This document shows positions 31,156 to 43,300 of a stretch of DNA of 64,000 nucleotides, in pieces (the first letter of the stretch is position 1; each line of letters begins with the position of its first letter). The stretch comes from Mycocentrospora acerina. Taxonomy: Eukaryota > Ascomycota > Dothideomycetes > Pleosporales. The notes beneath the pieces were generated by a model that had not been told where the DNA came from, made no database searches, and saw nothing but the letters and a program-made list of their open reading frames with translations. The position numbers were made by a program, and so were the translations under genes. The stretch covers positions 744,001 to 808,000 of the forward strand of contig JAKUHH010000072.1 of the NCBI GenBank assembly GCA_022701365.1, given 5' to 3'.

Positions 31156-34100
31156 TTAGAGAACAGGCATAAGCACCTCTCCTAACCAATTTCTCACGCC
31201 CTCCACCAACTCTCCACTCTCCCAATCCCGCCACTCATCTCTCAATACTCCTGCAAGCTCCCGAAACAAAATCTCGACATCTTTTTCTGTATCTTCATAC
31301 AGTAGGGTCTGTAAATTTCCTTCTACGTCCAGATACTTGAGGAGCAGATCCCCGTCAATATGTTTGTTCCTTGGCGCTGCCGGCCCTCTTTCCTCATATT
31401 GTGGATCCACATCCCTCGCCCTGATCTTTCCATCTTGCGGCCCATCAGCGCCGTTCATAAGAATGTCGAAGATATTACCACCACGAGGTTTGACAACGGT
31501 GAAGTGGTTAGCAGGATCGCGGGCTCTTTTTGTTTCAATAAGATTCTGCACAAGCCGAAGGATGCGGAGAGCAGGTCTGGAAAGTATAGAAAAAGCGTAC
31601 ATAGTCCCGTCTGAGCAAGCACCGATGATGTCATCTGTAAGGACACCATTGATGTTAATAGAAGATTTGCCTAGCTTGTGAGGCCGACGCCAGGGAGGGC
31701 GGATGTTTCCGCGTTGCAATCGGATCACTGTTCGCGGGAGGCAGGCTTCAAAGATGGTATCTGCGGCATTTTTATATGTTCGATCCGGCGGATGATAGAG
31801 AGCAGAGACTGTAGCGCTCTTTCTATCGGTAAGCAACACGACTGTATCCTGTCCATCCCCGCCATCTGGAGAGTCTACAGCTACCACGAGGTGGTGTGCA
31901 CACAAGCGTTCACGACTATCAGTAAATACTTGTTCAAAGTCAACCTTGCCCTCACAATCTCCATTCGTGACGCAAAAACACAAGTGCGAGTGCTGCAACG
32001 TGGAGACATAGACAAAAGAAGATGACACGGTAACATGGATTCCGGGCGAGGGCAGATCTTTTGTACCGCGTCTGAACCACCTTGGAAATATTAGTACTAA
32101 CAATATCACATGTTCGATATCCGCACTTACCTCCCGGCCTCAGGGTCAAACTGATCAAATGAAAGGGTTTTGCCAACGACACTGACAGTCGATCGGTTAT
32201 CGAACATAGCGATACTGTATACTGGGTTCTCATAAGTCGATTCCTTCTGTAGCAGGAGCTTAGATCCGCGGCTGCCCAGACTAAAGATCAATCTTCTGCC
32301 CGTCTCTTTGCCCGGACCGACCGTGATGCCCGTGCCGACAATGATGAAGATGTACGGCTTGCCTTCCTTGTTTTGAAAACGCCATTCAACAATAGAGTAA
32401 ACCCTTTCAGCATGCTTCAGAGAGTGTTGTGCTACAACAAGCCGATTTGCAAGTTCTATACCATCCTCTTGCTTAATTTCGGGCTCATCAAGAGGTTTCT
32501 CATCGCAAATTTTGAGCAACTTCAGAGTTGAATGCAGAACTCTGTAGCCGTCTGGTGGAGCTCGCTCTTCTCTCGCCTCCATAGTCGACACGACTAGTCT
32601 AGGCTTAGTTTGCATATGAATGACATTTGTAGGTTTGGCTCCAGTGACAAGCTTTCGAGGAACAGCTTTGGCATCTCTCTGTGCTAGTACAGAAATATCG
32701 ACTTCGTCAAACCTGATATCAGAATCGAGCTGGGAGGAAAGCAATTGGTCTCCAGTAACCGTAAAGAGGAAGCCTCCAAGGTTTCTCCCAAAGATGTCCA
32801 AATCTTTGAGGAAAGGAAGCTGACAGATAGCTGTGACCGCGGATTGCAGCTTTCCTGGATTGATGCGGTCGACAAACCAAATCGAGTCAATATCCAATGC
32901 CGATACGTTGCTACTAGAGCAGCGTACTCGACAAAAGTCAGCTCCACATGCCACAAACGCAGCGGAGTCATCAGTGTAACTGGGCGATATCCTAGCCGGT
33001 GTGTTACCCATCTTCACTACCCTCCAATCTAAGCGTGAGGAATCTGCTTGGGTTAGTTGTCTTTCCCTTTTATGGGATATTTATACTTACTCTGAAGTTT
33101 CTTCGTCAAATCGGCGCTAAACAGATATCCATCACGCGTGGCGCAAACTAGTACCTGGTGCTGTTTCAACCCTAAGAGAACAGTACTCTCACATAGTCTA
33201 AGAGGCTCATCGATCGCGGGATTTCCCAGATAGTCGTCAAAGATCAAAGATGGAGTGCCCAGTTCATTAACTCGCAGCAGATATATTTTTGAGTCAAAAG
33301 TGCTAACAAAAACGAGTGGAGTGCCATCCATGTTGAGGAGTTCCAAACATGTTGGATCGGAGGGCAGCTGATATCGGGAATATGCTTGTGTGTTATTTTT
33401 GAAAGTCCCGTCATGTGTAATCTGTGCAATTTCCAAATATGTGATGCTATTCTCTCGGAATACGGTCGCGATGAATGGGAATCCCGGTGCAGAAGCGGCT
33501 ATGAGCAATGGGTACTTGTAGGAGATTGAGTCAGTCTGGCGTAACAATGGCCGACGAAGTGTTCTGGCCTCAGTTCGGGTAATCTGAATGGCATAACGGT
33601 CAGACCATGAACAAGCGGAGATGGTCTCTTCGTCTCGCATAAAACCGTCTTCAATTGGCTCATTGCCCGACGGTATTTGAAACTTGTCCCAAATTCCGCC
33701 TTCCCATGCACCTGAGGAGTTGCCGCGACTCTCTGGTTGAGTGCGAACGAGGCGGATCATAATTGTCTCTGGTGGGAGTGTGATGGCAAAACACACGTGG
33801 TGTTGTCTTACTCTCCGGTCTTGATCTTGAACCTCCTGGCTGCCGTAGTCGATGACCCACAAGCCTGTACACCCATTCATGCCACCAAAGAAATCGTCTA
33901 CCAGTGCTTGGAGACCATACCTTAGCTCCGCGATTTCTCCGTGAGGCGAGTTTCCGTTAGCAACAAAGATTGTAGCTCGTTCTGGTTCGTCGGGGGCCCG
34001 TGGCCCAGGGATTCCAGCGACGCAGAGATCGGTGAGAGGAGTCCAATCTGGTAATGTTTGGATGCAATCGAACTGGGTCGTTCCTGGATACTGCAACTCG

Positions 34101-35561
34101 TACGAGTACTCTGTTGGCCATGCTCCCAGTTTGCACATTAGCCCATCATTCCCTGCCCCTCCTGCGATTAGGACATCCGGATATGATTGGGAGAATTCTG
34201 AATTGTCTACGTTTAGACATGCAAAGGCGGTATCGATTCGATGCGACCAGTCACCAGCGTCGTTGATATCCAGAGATCCAGCTGGGCCTCGCTCAGCGTA
34301 CATGATGCGTCCATCCTCACGTGCAATGTAGAAGAACTCCTTTGGGAATTCTGGGTTACGAGGTGCTTTGTCCCACTGTACCCATTGTGGTCTCCGTTTG
34401 CTCTCCCCAGGACGGATGGGAGGAAGGATATGATTTGGAATTGGTGCTACCGTGCGTCGGGGAACTCCAGATAATACGTCCTTGTAGACGGAGATGTGAT
34501 TATCAAAGATCAACAGGAAGTCGGGACTGCGTCCTAGAGGGATAAGCAGCGAAGGATTTTGATCCTCTGAAGAATGTCAACTCATGTCAAGATTGAGAAG
34601 TGGTGCTTTTACACATACCATAATCCACCACAACTCGTTCTGCCCGAGCGGTCGCTGAGCTCAAGTCGTATCTGCAATCCCAGTCAAAGCATGTGATCTT
34701 CGTCTTCCCTTGGTGCACGACTATAAATAGAAGAACTACGTGAAAATCATCCTTTGCGTCGCCGGAAGTCAAAAACTCCATGTACATGATGCGTCCTTGG
34801 ATAGACATGACGCGTTCGTCCTCGACAGGTATGGTATCGAGGCCTGCCTGGATCTCTTTTCGCCACGTCTCCATGGGTTTTGTCTTATACAACATAAAAC
34901 AACCCTCCTGAGCAGCGACTGCTATAGCTCGACGTTTGGGATCTACAGCAAGGAAAGTCCCCAGGCGTTCAAAGCGCGAAGATCCGGCTGGGAGCTTGAT
35001 GGTTTTATGACTAAATGCCACGGTACCTGTTGGTTTAGTCTCAGCCCATAGAAACATCAATGTCCTTGATGTAAGGGTCAATACAACAATCTCGGGCGGA
35101 AGAAGGTGTTTTTGGCTGTCCGTTATAGATGCCCTTGCTCTATGCAGAGTTTGCCTTTTGGGTAATGGACTGGTGACTCCCTTGTTACAATGAACCTCAC
35201 GAGGGTCGCCAAACACTCTCGCCGCAAGAATACGACCTCTAAAGTCTGACTTGGTCGCGACACGGCGGAGACAGCCATAGTCACGAATTTCCTTGAGATG
35301 CACCGAGTCGTCGCTCACAAGAACTATATCATTCGAATCCTTGTGACGAATACTCGCAGGCAGAACAAACTTGAATATAGGGCTCGCAAGCACAGTTCTT
35401 GAGAGAAGCCCAAACTCTGGAACAAGGCTTGTCTGCTGGCAAGGAGGTTCCTGCATCTCGACATCTTCTTGCTGGGCCCGTGCCATGATCTGAAAGATGT
35501 CCATTGGCCGCGAGACCCATTCGTTGTTGACAAGGACAAGGCCTTGTATTTGGTGATTCAT
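31156..35561 (-). CDS. MMS1_N / CPSF-A type beta-propeller protein (DDB1/Rik1/Mms1-like)
   Basis: Four exons, 35561-34619, 34566-33091, 33043-32131 and 32080-31156, encode 1418 residues; introns are 52, 47 and 50 nt and all phases agree. The N-terminal third has the signature region of the mono-functional-alkylation (MMS1) N-terminal domain: LLSRTVLASPIFKFVLPASI, then NDIVLVSDDSVHLKEIRDYG and ATKSDFRGRILAARVFGDPR. Later segments (FFYIAREDGRIMYAE, FLLIFDNHISVYKD, PLLIAASAPGFPF) are typical propeller strands. The family includes DDB1, Rik1, Mms1, CFT1 and RSE1, which act in ubiquitin ligases, heterochromatin or RNA processing. Length is nearest to Mms1/CFT1, but I cannot assign a subfamily by eye. 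It is likely nuclear. Confidence 0.75.
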
Positions 35562-36496
35562 GGTGGGGATCTAACTCGATGGACGTGTGGAGTAAAAAAA
35601 GAGTTCCCGGTGGAGCTAGGCTGAGAGAGGTAGGGTGCGTGTAAGCATGCAACCCTGCTCAAACCAGCGGGGAGGGAAAGCAGGAGGGCAGGTTGAGAAA
35701 GAAGATGCTTGGCATATCTGTGCCTGATTGAACAGGCAGAGTTGGGGTGGACAGAGGGCGACGCGGAGAGTTTGGGCAATGAGAAAATATGGATTGATGC
35801 AGCAAGACAGGTTACACGGCGGCCTATACAAAATTGGTGGTAGGTGGAGGGGTGGATGCTTGCTAAGAGGAAACGAGGAAGGAGATGATTGCCGGGACTT
35901 TCTTTATGCGTCGGTTGCAAGAAAGTAAGCTCACTGCTGTAGCAAGCCTGAGCTATGGCGCGCGCAGAGACCGTTGCACATCCTGAAGGTCGATACGGCG
36001 CGAGTGGAGTGCCCGGAGATGCACGTGCTCGATATTCAGGGTCCTTGGATCTGAGATGGTGCTTTATCGTACATGACCAGGGCTTTACATTGGACGGGAT
36101 TGACAGCCGCCACAGAAACACGATCAGAACAGGGGAGTGTACTGACGTCTGGCCAGCGATGGGTGGAGCAGACCTGCCTGGGCGTGCGCAAGCGGTGCAG
36201 ACTTGCAGCGTTGCGCAGCCGGGATGTGGTCGATATGGCCGTGCAGACGAGCAGAAGACGATGCGCGCATCTGGACATGACGCACACCGGCACCGGCACC
36301 GGCACCGTCACCGTTGCCGTCACCGTTGCCGTCACCATGTAGCAGAACAACGCCGTTGCTCTGCACGCCATCTCCGCGTGCATACCGCGCTCGACCCCCG
36401 CAAAGGCCACGTCAGAGGCGGGCTATCTGTCTGTTGGCCGCCCTGATCTTGCATGCCAGTTGAGCTTAGGCGCAACAACGAGATGCAGACGCGGCC
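35562..36496. promoter_or_regulatory. Divergent intergenic region between MMS1_N gene and GYP8
   Basis: 935 bases between start codons 35561 (minus) and 36497 (plus). A GGCACC/GTCACCGTTGCC hexamer repeat at 36282-36340 creates His/Arg-rich frames that I do not take as genes. Confidence 0.5.
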
Positions 36497-37893
36497 ATGA
36501 CCTCTAGCACACACTCCCGCCCAGCGAGCAGCTCCTCCAGCCTGTCATCCCGCCCAGGCTCGCCTGCGGAGAAAGAAAAGCACGAGGGGAAGGAGACTCT
36601 GATCCGCGCCGCATGTGCCGCCCGCGACCTCGACGCCCTGGCCGAGCTGGCCACCGGTGTTGACGGCCTGGTCAGCGACAGTCTGCGCCGCATAGCTTGT
36701 ATGCTCTGAGCCGCCTCATGTGCTGTCCTCAGCCCTAACGCACCCAGGGCCCATCTTGCTTGGATGCTCAGAGGCCGATGGGGGCCACACGCCTTGGAGA
36801 GCCCTGCCCGCGCACACGGACGAGCACCAAGTCAGCCTCGACGTTGCCCGCGCGTTTGTCTATTACCCCAAAAATGGTATGTCACTTGCACGCGACACAC
36901 ATATGCACACACATCTGTATATTGACTTCAACCTCTCTCTCGCGTCCTAACACCCCCGCAGAGTCGCAAAAGCAGCTCGACCGCCGCAAGACAGAGCTGT
37001 CCGACGTCATCACCCAAGTCCTCCGCAGACACCCAGTACTATGCTACTTCCAGGGCTACCACGACATCGTGCAGGTCCTGCTGCTCGTCCTCGGCCCCCA
37101 AGAAGCTCCTGTCGCAGCAGCCCGTCTCAGCCTCCTCCGCATAAGAGACTTCATGCTGTCCTCGCTTGAACCAGCCCTTTTCCAGCTCGAACTGCTTCGT
37201 CCCATCCTGCGCGCCGCCGATTCCATCTTATACGACCACCTCCCAGAAGGCAATGCCTCGTTTGCCCTCGCCGGCACCATCACCATGTTTGCGCACAACA
37301 TACAGGACTACAGCGACATAGCCAGGTTATTTGACTTTTTTCTAGCACGGCATGCGGTAATGCCAGTATACCTCTTCGCCGCCGTGGTCCTTTCTCGACG
37401 AGACGAGCTGCTCGAGATTGAAAAAGAAGACGAGGACATCATGTATGCTGTGCTAGGGAGACTCCCTCAGCCCTTTGACGTCGAGTTCCATCTCGCTCGC
37501 ACAGTCGAGTTGTACGACAGGCTCCCCCCTGCATCGTTGCGCAGCTGGGAGTGGTGGAAGATCTCGTCGTCCAGCGTCCTCAAGACTTCAGCCACTACCT
37601 TTGACTTGAATCGACTTACACTACAAGACGGAGAGAAATACTTTGCACAACAAGAAAGCGACCTTGAAAGACAAAAAGCAATAAAGCGGACAATCGACAA
37701 AGCAAAGCACGCCAAAAAATATATCCAAGTGCGCCTTTGGTATTACCGCCGCTATGGAGCTGTTGGCCTTGCCATTGTCGTAGGTGCATACGCATTATGG
37801 CTCGGCAGGAATGGTGGCTTCAGCAGCATGCGATACCCGTTGCTTGGACGGCTAGGCGACTTTTTGAAAATGATCATGAGTTCTGCCGTGTAG
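36497..37893 (+). CDS. GYP8: Rab GTPase-activating protein Gyp8 / TBC1D20 homologue
   Basis: Three exons, 36497-36698, 36748-36876 and 36962-37893, encode 420 residues; introns are 49 and 85 nt. A short Ser-rich N terminus leads into a TBC domain. The arginine-finger motif lies at VSLDVARAFVYYPKN and the glutamine-finger motif at LCYFQGYHDIVQVLL, both present. A hydrophobic segment near the C terminus (AVGLAIVVGAYALWLG) is the tail anchor expected for this subfamily. Gyp8/TBC1D20 accelerates GTP hydrolysis by Ypt1/Rab1 at the ER. The protein appears intact. Confidence 0.9.
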
Positions 37894-38153
37894 CAATGGG
37901 TTGAAAGGGTTGCAACGACATAATATAGATGAACCATACTTGATGAAATTATTTACATATACGTTATGTTGGGAATATTAAAGGAAGAATTCTGATACAC
38001 TGTAGAGCATCTGACTTGCGATTCCAGACGTACGTCATGCACTTCAACCCTGCCAACCGAGTCCATTCCAAGACGCGACTTAGCATATGCCACTACAACA
38101 ATCGGCATCTATTCCTACAAGCCACTACCACTACCTCCTCTTGCCCTTGAAGC

Positions 38154-40327
38154 TCAAAGCTCAACCTTGCAGGTCTTACTCTCCTTGACCGACGGATCAC
38201 TTTCACTTGTCGCCGTCACCTTGATCTTGACCTTCTCACTTCCCCCAACCCCCTTGCCAACCACCACTTTGACACTCGTCTCCTCTCCCGCCTTTGCCCA
38301 CGCCAGCGCATTCGGTATCGCTATTCTCCATCCTTCACCGTCCTCAATAACCGCCTCAATGCGATAGATATCCGACCCGAGGTATGCAGAAAGATCCTGT
38401 GGGTGGGCGGTACTGTTGGAAGCTGGTGCTTTGCCTGTATTTTTCAGCGCAAAAGTGCAGTATGAGGCCGTGGGAGAGGCGGGTTCAACTTTTGCGTCGT
38501 GAAGCTTGACGCCGTGTTTGGATTTTGCGGGGAGGGGGCCAAGTGAGCGCGCGCCCACGATGTACTTGAGGACGCCGGTGGGGTCGCGGGTATGGGAAAG
38601 GACGTAGAGGTGCAGAGAGTTGGCAACATCTATGTGTCTGTTTACCCCAACTTGTTAGCCTTATTTTACGAATGATTGAATTGATGCATCAACGAAAATA
38701 AAATCCAGAGGGACGAAAGGGGAAGACGTACTCAAACTCGCTGCCAGAATTCGTTCCGGCGTGGAACAACGCATCAACCAACTGCCTGTAGTCGCCGATA
38801 CTCCAGTACCGCGCCGTTCCATTTGGCAAATAGAAATCAATCACCTTTGCATCCTGAGGATTGGCATCAATCACCCACTGAAACGGCTGTCTGGCATCAC
38901 TATTGCGCGTCTTGCTGATCATGACGCCCGAGTCGGGGCAGAACGAGTCTGCGCCCATGCGGTCGACAACTTCCAAGTTGTAGTTGTTGTAGGCGCCACC
39001 GTCGCAGAGGGCGCTGGTGGAGATGTTGCAAAAGGGGGAAAGGTCGCCCTGAGCGCCAAAGGTGATGTTGAAACCCATGAGGCCGGTGCCGGGATCGACG
39101 GAGCGGGCTGTTATCTCGGCGATGACGGGGCCGGAGGTGGCTAAGCCAGAGCGGGAGATTTGCAAAATGGGAGTGTTGTCGATGAGAGCAATTTGGTGCT
39201 TGTCACGCATGGTATGGAGGGATCCCATGGATGCGCCTTGGACGGGCTAGAAGCACAAGTCAGTTGATGGATTCATCATCGAAATTTGATTTACTCACGG
39301 GAATCTGCCACCTCGTGTGAGGACCGCCCGGACCGTTGAAAGACCCACGATCAAGCATACTAAAGGGGCCAGTGTACGCACGGCGAGGAGGTACGCTGTA
39401 TGGGTTGTTGTAGTTGTCACCAATTCCAAGAAGATGAGACAGCTCATGAGCAAATGTAGCCATACCGCTAGACTCTCCTTGTGTGGATGAACCTCCACCC
39501 GCATTTGGCCAGATGGTCGAAGCCGCAGCCCAGCTTGTCCAGTCAACGTATCGCGTATTCGCATATCTAGGCAGTGAGCTGTTCGCCGGCGGGCCAAACG
39601 CCTCCGGCACGTCTTCCTTGGTGAGGAACTTCATCTCTCCAAACTCCTGCCATGTGGAGGATTCGTCTTGACCAGCCGAGAGGATAAAAGCCAGTTCATA
39701 TTTGTCTGCGGTGGCGTTGCCCACATCCGCGCGCCAGGCACCAAGAGCGTCGGTTCGGAGATCGACTGAGCAAGGTGGTCCCTCCGGGCAAGCGTCTTCG
39801 TTGAAACCGCCATCTTCGTCGTCGATGCCGTACTGGTAGCTACGAGAGGGCATGCGATATGGACCAAAGACTGTAAGATCGACTCCGTACTTTCCAAACG
39901 AATCGCCCATCCAGTACTCGTGAAGCGTATGCCCTTCATTCAATTCATTCGGCGTGTTGAGCAAGTCCCTGTAAAACTGTGGCACATCTTCTCTCTTCAA
40001 TCCCGAAGCGAGCGGCTGCGGGTTTCCAAAAATGTCAGACTTGGCCGGCAGGGTGACGACAAAGGGCGAGTCGGGATAGTCAATGGCCACCATGGCGATG
40101 TTGAAGTTCCTGTCTCGGCCCTTGCGTGAGGGATCACTCCAGCTTGTGCTTGGAGGCGCGACAAAGTCACTCCAGGTCATGTTGTCTGGGTTCACCCATT
40201 TCTGCGGGTCAATGGGTGCGAATGGATCGGATTCGCGACGCTGCCTGGGGGCAGAAGCTGGAATCGCAAATGCAACATCCAACATGGAGTGGGCCAAAAC
40301 GACCATCAGGGCCGCTGAGCGAGCCAT
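38154..40327 (-). CDS. Secreted M6-like metalloprotease
   Basis: Three exons, 40327-39299, 39246-38732 and 38637-38154, encode 675 residues; introns are 52 and 94 nt. Residues 1-21 (MARSAALMVVLAHSMLDVAF) are a signal peptide, followed by a propeptide-like stretch ending in basic residues (RQRRES). The zinc-binding HExxH motif is present as TFAHELSHLLGIGDNYNN. Around it are M6 (immune-inhibitor-A-like) features such as the YWMGDSFGKYGVDL segment and the late Met/Gly/Asp motif GPFSMLDRGSFNGPG. The last 170 residues look like a beta-sandwich domain (SYCTFALKNTGKAPA, then KVKIKVTATSES). It is presumably exported and degrades external protein. The substrate is unknown. Confidence 0.85.
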
Positions 40328-41196
40328 GTTTGCGGCTCCTTTCTTCCTTGAGAGAAGATATCTCTTGTTACTAGCTATAGAGGATTAGACGACTATACAT
40401 GCACTAGGTGAGTTCAAGTAACAGAAACGTCGAAGAAACAAATCATAGAGGGAGACGGCAGACTACAGCATACAAATACCTACCTAAGCATTGCTTGTTG
40501 CTCCGCGCAATACCGCCATCAACTTCCTCCGCTCAATCACATAGTACTATCGCTACGTAACAATTCCATCCAAAGACATGGGCATACGCTTAATGGGCTG
40601 CCTCATATCGTTAGCCGCAGGCTTGGCAACGGCAATGCTATCTGCACCTGCTGCATTCAGCAACGATATGTAAGGCCGCAGAGCTTGGCAAGCCGCGGAT
40701 GAGGGCTGTGGTGATACATGGGGGAGGATGCCCTGACGGTGAGAGTGGTGATGACGGGGGTGTGGTGGAGGAGAAGAAGCTTTTGGCGCGCGTAGCGTGA
40801 GCTTATCTGTGGGACGGTGGGTTAAGGGAGTTGAGGGACCTCGCTTCTTCTGTCGGGCTCTTGAAAACTTTCTTTGCGATGAAGATGATGCTTTGTCGTG
40901 GCAGCGAGACAACTGGGAAAATTCTGTGAACTAGAGAAAAATGTTCATAGAAAGGATCTGGCAACCTTGTCGCACTTGTTGAGCAGGATCATGTTCTTTG
41001 ATGAAGCATACCATTCTGCTTACAACACCAGGTTTCTTATGCTACACGGTAAACTCAAAATCAAAACCCATCCCATTCTGATCATAACTACATTGATATT
41101 GCGAATCCCTGCCAATGCACCGCCCATACATCATCAAGGTATCATAAATACATTCATGGAAAATAAAATAAAACGATCCACCACAACAACCCCCGT
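40328..41196. other. Intergenic; one doubtful basic frame
   Basis: A minus-strand frame at 40553-40912 (119 codons, ending PMSLDGIVT) is open and follows a CCCAG acceptor-like site, but it lacks an ATG and a partner exon, so I do not call a gene. Confidence 0.35.
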
Positions 41197-42690
41197 CTAC
41201 GCACTCGGCGCCCGTCCAGCACTCCTCAACGGCCTGGGCGATGGTCCTGTACTCCCTCGATCCGTGACTGCATCATAGGGATCTACGTCGTCAAGATCAC
41301 TCATGCTCTCCGCGGTACTAAGCATACTAGCCCTCTTGCTCTGCCACGGCAAGTTGCTGTCACTTGTGCTCGGCCTCGACCCAGTTACCGAGGGTCGAGC
41401 GGGCAGCTGGCGCGCAGACTGCGCGGTACCCTGCGTGATGGACTTGCGCTGCGAGCCAGAGCGTGTCGTGGTCGCGGAACTACTATTGCTCCATCGCCGC
41501 TCGCTACCCTCCATGGAACCGAGATCTGGCGTAGGCGTCAGGCTGCGGGAGGAGCTGCGTGAGTGCGTAGCAGAGCCGTCTCTTCCTCGTATTGTGCTGG
41601 GGCGGCGTTTGCGCTGCGAGTTGGAGGCGCCGAGGGAGTGTGAATGTGAATGGGAATGTGTGTGCCCGTGGCCAGTTTTTTCCACGTCTGCTGCGCGTCC
41701 TGTAAAGCCTCTTGCACGTTTCCATCCCCGCCAGCCTGTCCACCACAGACGGCCCCCTTCTTCGCGCGCGATCTCGCGCCGACGGGCTCGCACGCGCATC
41801 CTTAGCTCAGCTCGACGCTCATTCTCACGCTCCCAGTACTCGGTGCGGTACATTTCCCAGTTTTGCCTAAAGTCTGGCGTGAAGGGCTTGGGCAGCAGGA
41901 GCAGCTTGATGTAGTCGCCTCCAGGGGCAATGTCTTCTTCAGCGTACTCCTTGCCATCCTCGATGATCCGGTGTCGCGGGCGTCCGCTGCCATCGAGCGC
42001 GTGGCTCTTCTCCTGGGCGACGTTGATGAAGTGATACGAGCTGCCGCCCTGCTCGCCACCCCACAGACCGCCAGCAAAAGGCACAATGAAACGCCCCCAC
42101 TCGACGAGCTCTCTCCACCACGGGCCCCGAATAACGACAATCTTTGCGTTCATGCCTCTCAGCCCGCGGTTGGCAACGCCGACCCAGCGGCGCGGCCAGC
42201 GGACACCCCTCTCCCACTGGCCCGTCGCCCAAAACAGCAGTGCGGTGACGACGCCGGTGATGAAGCCGACCTTTTGCAGCATGTCGACGAGCCAGTACTG
42301 CGAGCCGCCTATGCCCTTGCCGTCCTCTCTGGGCCGCAGCCAGAGCAGGTAGAAGAAGAAGGCGATCCAGAGGGCGAGCAGCGTCAGCACAAACGAGTTT
42401 TGCCGTCGGCGCGCACGGAGCGTGAGGTACTGGCTGCGCAGGCTGGCTTCGAGGATGAGCAGGTTGAGGTAGATCTGCGGCGGCGACGATGGCAGCAAGG
42501 ACGTCGGGTCGCTGAGGGTTGGCGGGCGCGACCCCTTGGGGGCAGGGAGGTGCGTGTTTGCATCGTGTGGTGGCTGATGTGGCTGCTGTGGTTGCTGATG
42601 GACGTGGGCGGCGACGGCGACGTCGTGTGGGGTCGTGTGCGGCGCGGGCGCGCCCTTGACAAGCTGGTCCAGCGAGGGTGAGTTTGCCAT
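41197..42690 (-). CDS. SPO7: Spo7-like regulatory subunit of the Nem1-Spo7 phosphatase
   Basis: A single exon encodes 497 residues. After a His/Pro/Gln-rich N terminus comes the Spo7 core: QIYLNLLILEASLRSQYLTL, a first membrane helix (FVLTLLALWIAFFFYLLWL), a second (KVGFITGVVTALLFWATGQW), then RWPRRWVGVANRGLRGMN. In yeast, Spo7 anchors the phosphatase Nem1 to the nuclear/ER membrane. The pair activates the lipin Pah1, which makes diacylglycerol. The long C-terminal third is Ser/Arg-rich with a (His-Ser)n stretch and is probably disordered, typical of the longer filamentous-fungal versions. Confidence 0.9.
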   Translation of the reverse strand: MANSPSLDQLVKGAPAPHTTPHDVAVAAHVHQQPQQPHQPPHDANTHLPAPKGSRPPTLSDPTSLLPSSPPQIYLNLLILEASLRSQYLTLRARRRQNSFVLTLLALWIAFFFYLLWLRPREDGKGIGGSQYWLVDMLQKVGFITGVVTALLFWATGQWERGVRWPRRWVGVANRGLRGMNAKIVVIRGPWWRELVEWGRFIVPFAGGLWGGEQGGSSYHFINVAQEKSHALDGSGRPRHRIIEDGKEYAEEDIAPGGDYIKLLLLPKPFTPDFRQNWEMYRTEYWERENERRAELRMRVRARRREIAREEGGRLWWTGWRGWKRARGFTGRAADVEKTGHGHTHSHSHSHSLGASNSQRKRRPSTIRGRDGSATHSRSSSRSLTPTPDLGSMEGSERRWSNSSSATTTRSGSQRKSITQGTAQSARQLPARPSVTGSRPSTSDSNLPWQSKRASMLSTAESMSDLDDVDPYDAVTDRGSTGPSPRPLRSAGRAPSA

Positions 42691-43300
42691 TAGTCGCTAC
42701 TTTCCCGCGGCTCCATCTGCTGGACGAGAGGATGCGTCGCGTGCGGGGCCAGGGCCTTGTATGCAAGTGTCGATGTGACTACGTGACTATGTGACAGGCA
42801 CATGTGCGTAGTTGTATCTGCACTTGTACACGTGCATGTGCCCGTCGTGCAGGCTTCGAACTGGCGGGCAAGGCTTCGCATGGCGGCCCGCCTCGCTTAC
42901 GAGGCGGTGAAAGCATGGATACGCTTGCCAGCGCGTCGACCCCACACGACTAGCATGTGAAAGGCAGTCTTGCTTGCCGTGGCCCTCGCACACTGGACGT
43001 GGCAAGCAGCCGCCTGCAGTAGCGCTGAAAATCTGGGGAACGGCGCCTCGACTACGAACTCGATTTTGTGTGCGTTCCAAATGAGCGGCGGGGGTGCGGG
43101 ACGGGGTGGTGGGAGGAAGCAAGGGAGAAGAGGAGGGAGGGAGGGGAGGGAGGGGAGGGAGGAGCAGTAAGATGGCTGGGTGTGGCACCGCGTGCCTATC
43201 ATCAACCGTGTCTTGGAGCAATCGACAAATGGAGAAATCTATTAAAACATGCACTCCCTCCTTGACGCCCACAATGTACAGACATGGTCCCCACCGTTCA
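42691..43300. other. Intergenic with purine-rich repeat
   Basis: Promoter side of SPO7 and 3' flank of the Cld1-like gene. A GGGAG-rich tract lies at about 43113-43168. The stretch 42778-42840 is rich in CACATGTG/GCACTTGTACACGTGCATGTG words, recalling the inverted repeat in the SRP68 intron but not clearly homologous. No gene. Confidence 0.45.

Noticed and set aside
35955..36446. Plus-strand His/Arg-rich frame upstream of GYP8
   Set aside because: Its length comes from a GGCACC/GTCACC repeat; no start context, no domain.
40553..40912. Basic 119-codon minus-strand frame
   Set aside because: No ATG and no convincing upstream exon, though an acceptor-like CCCAG precedes it. Left as intergenic.
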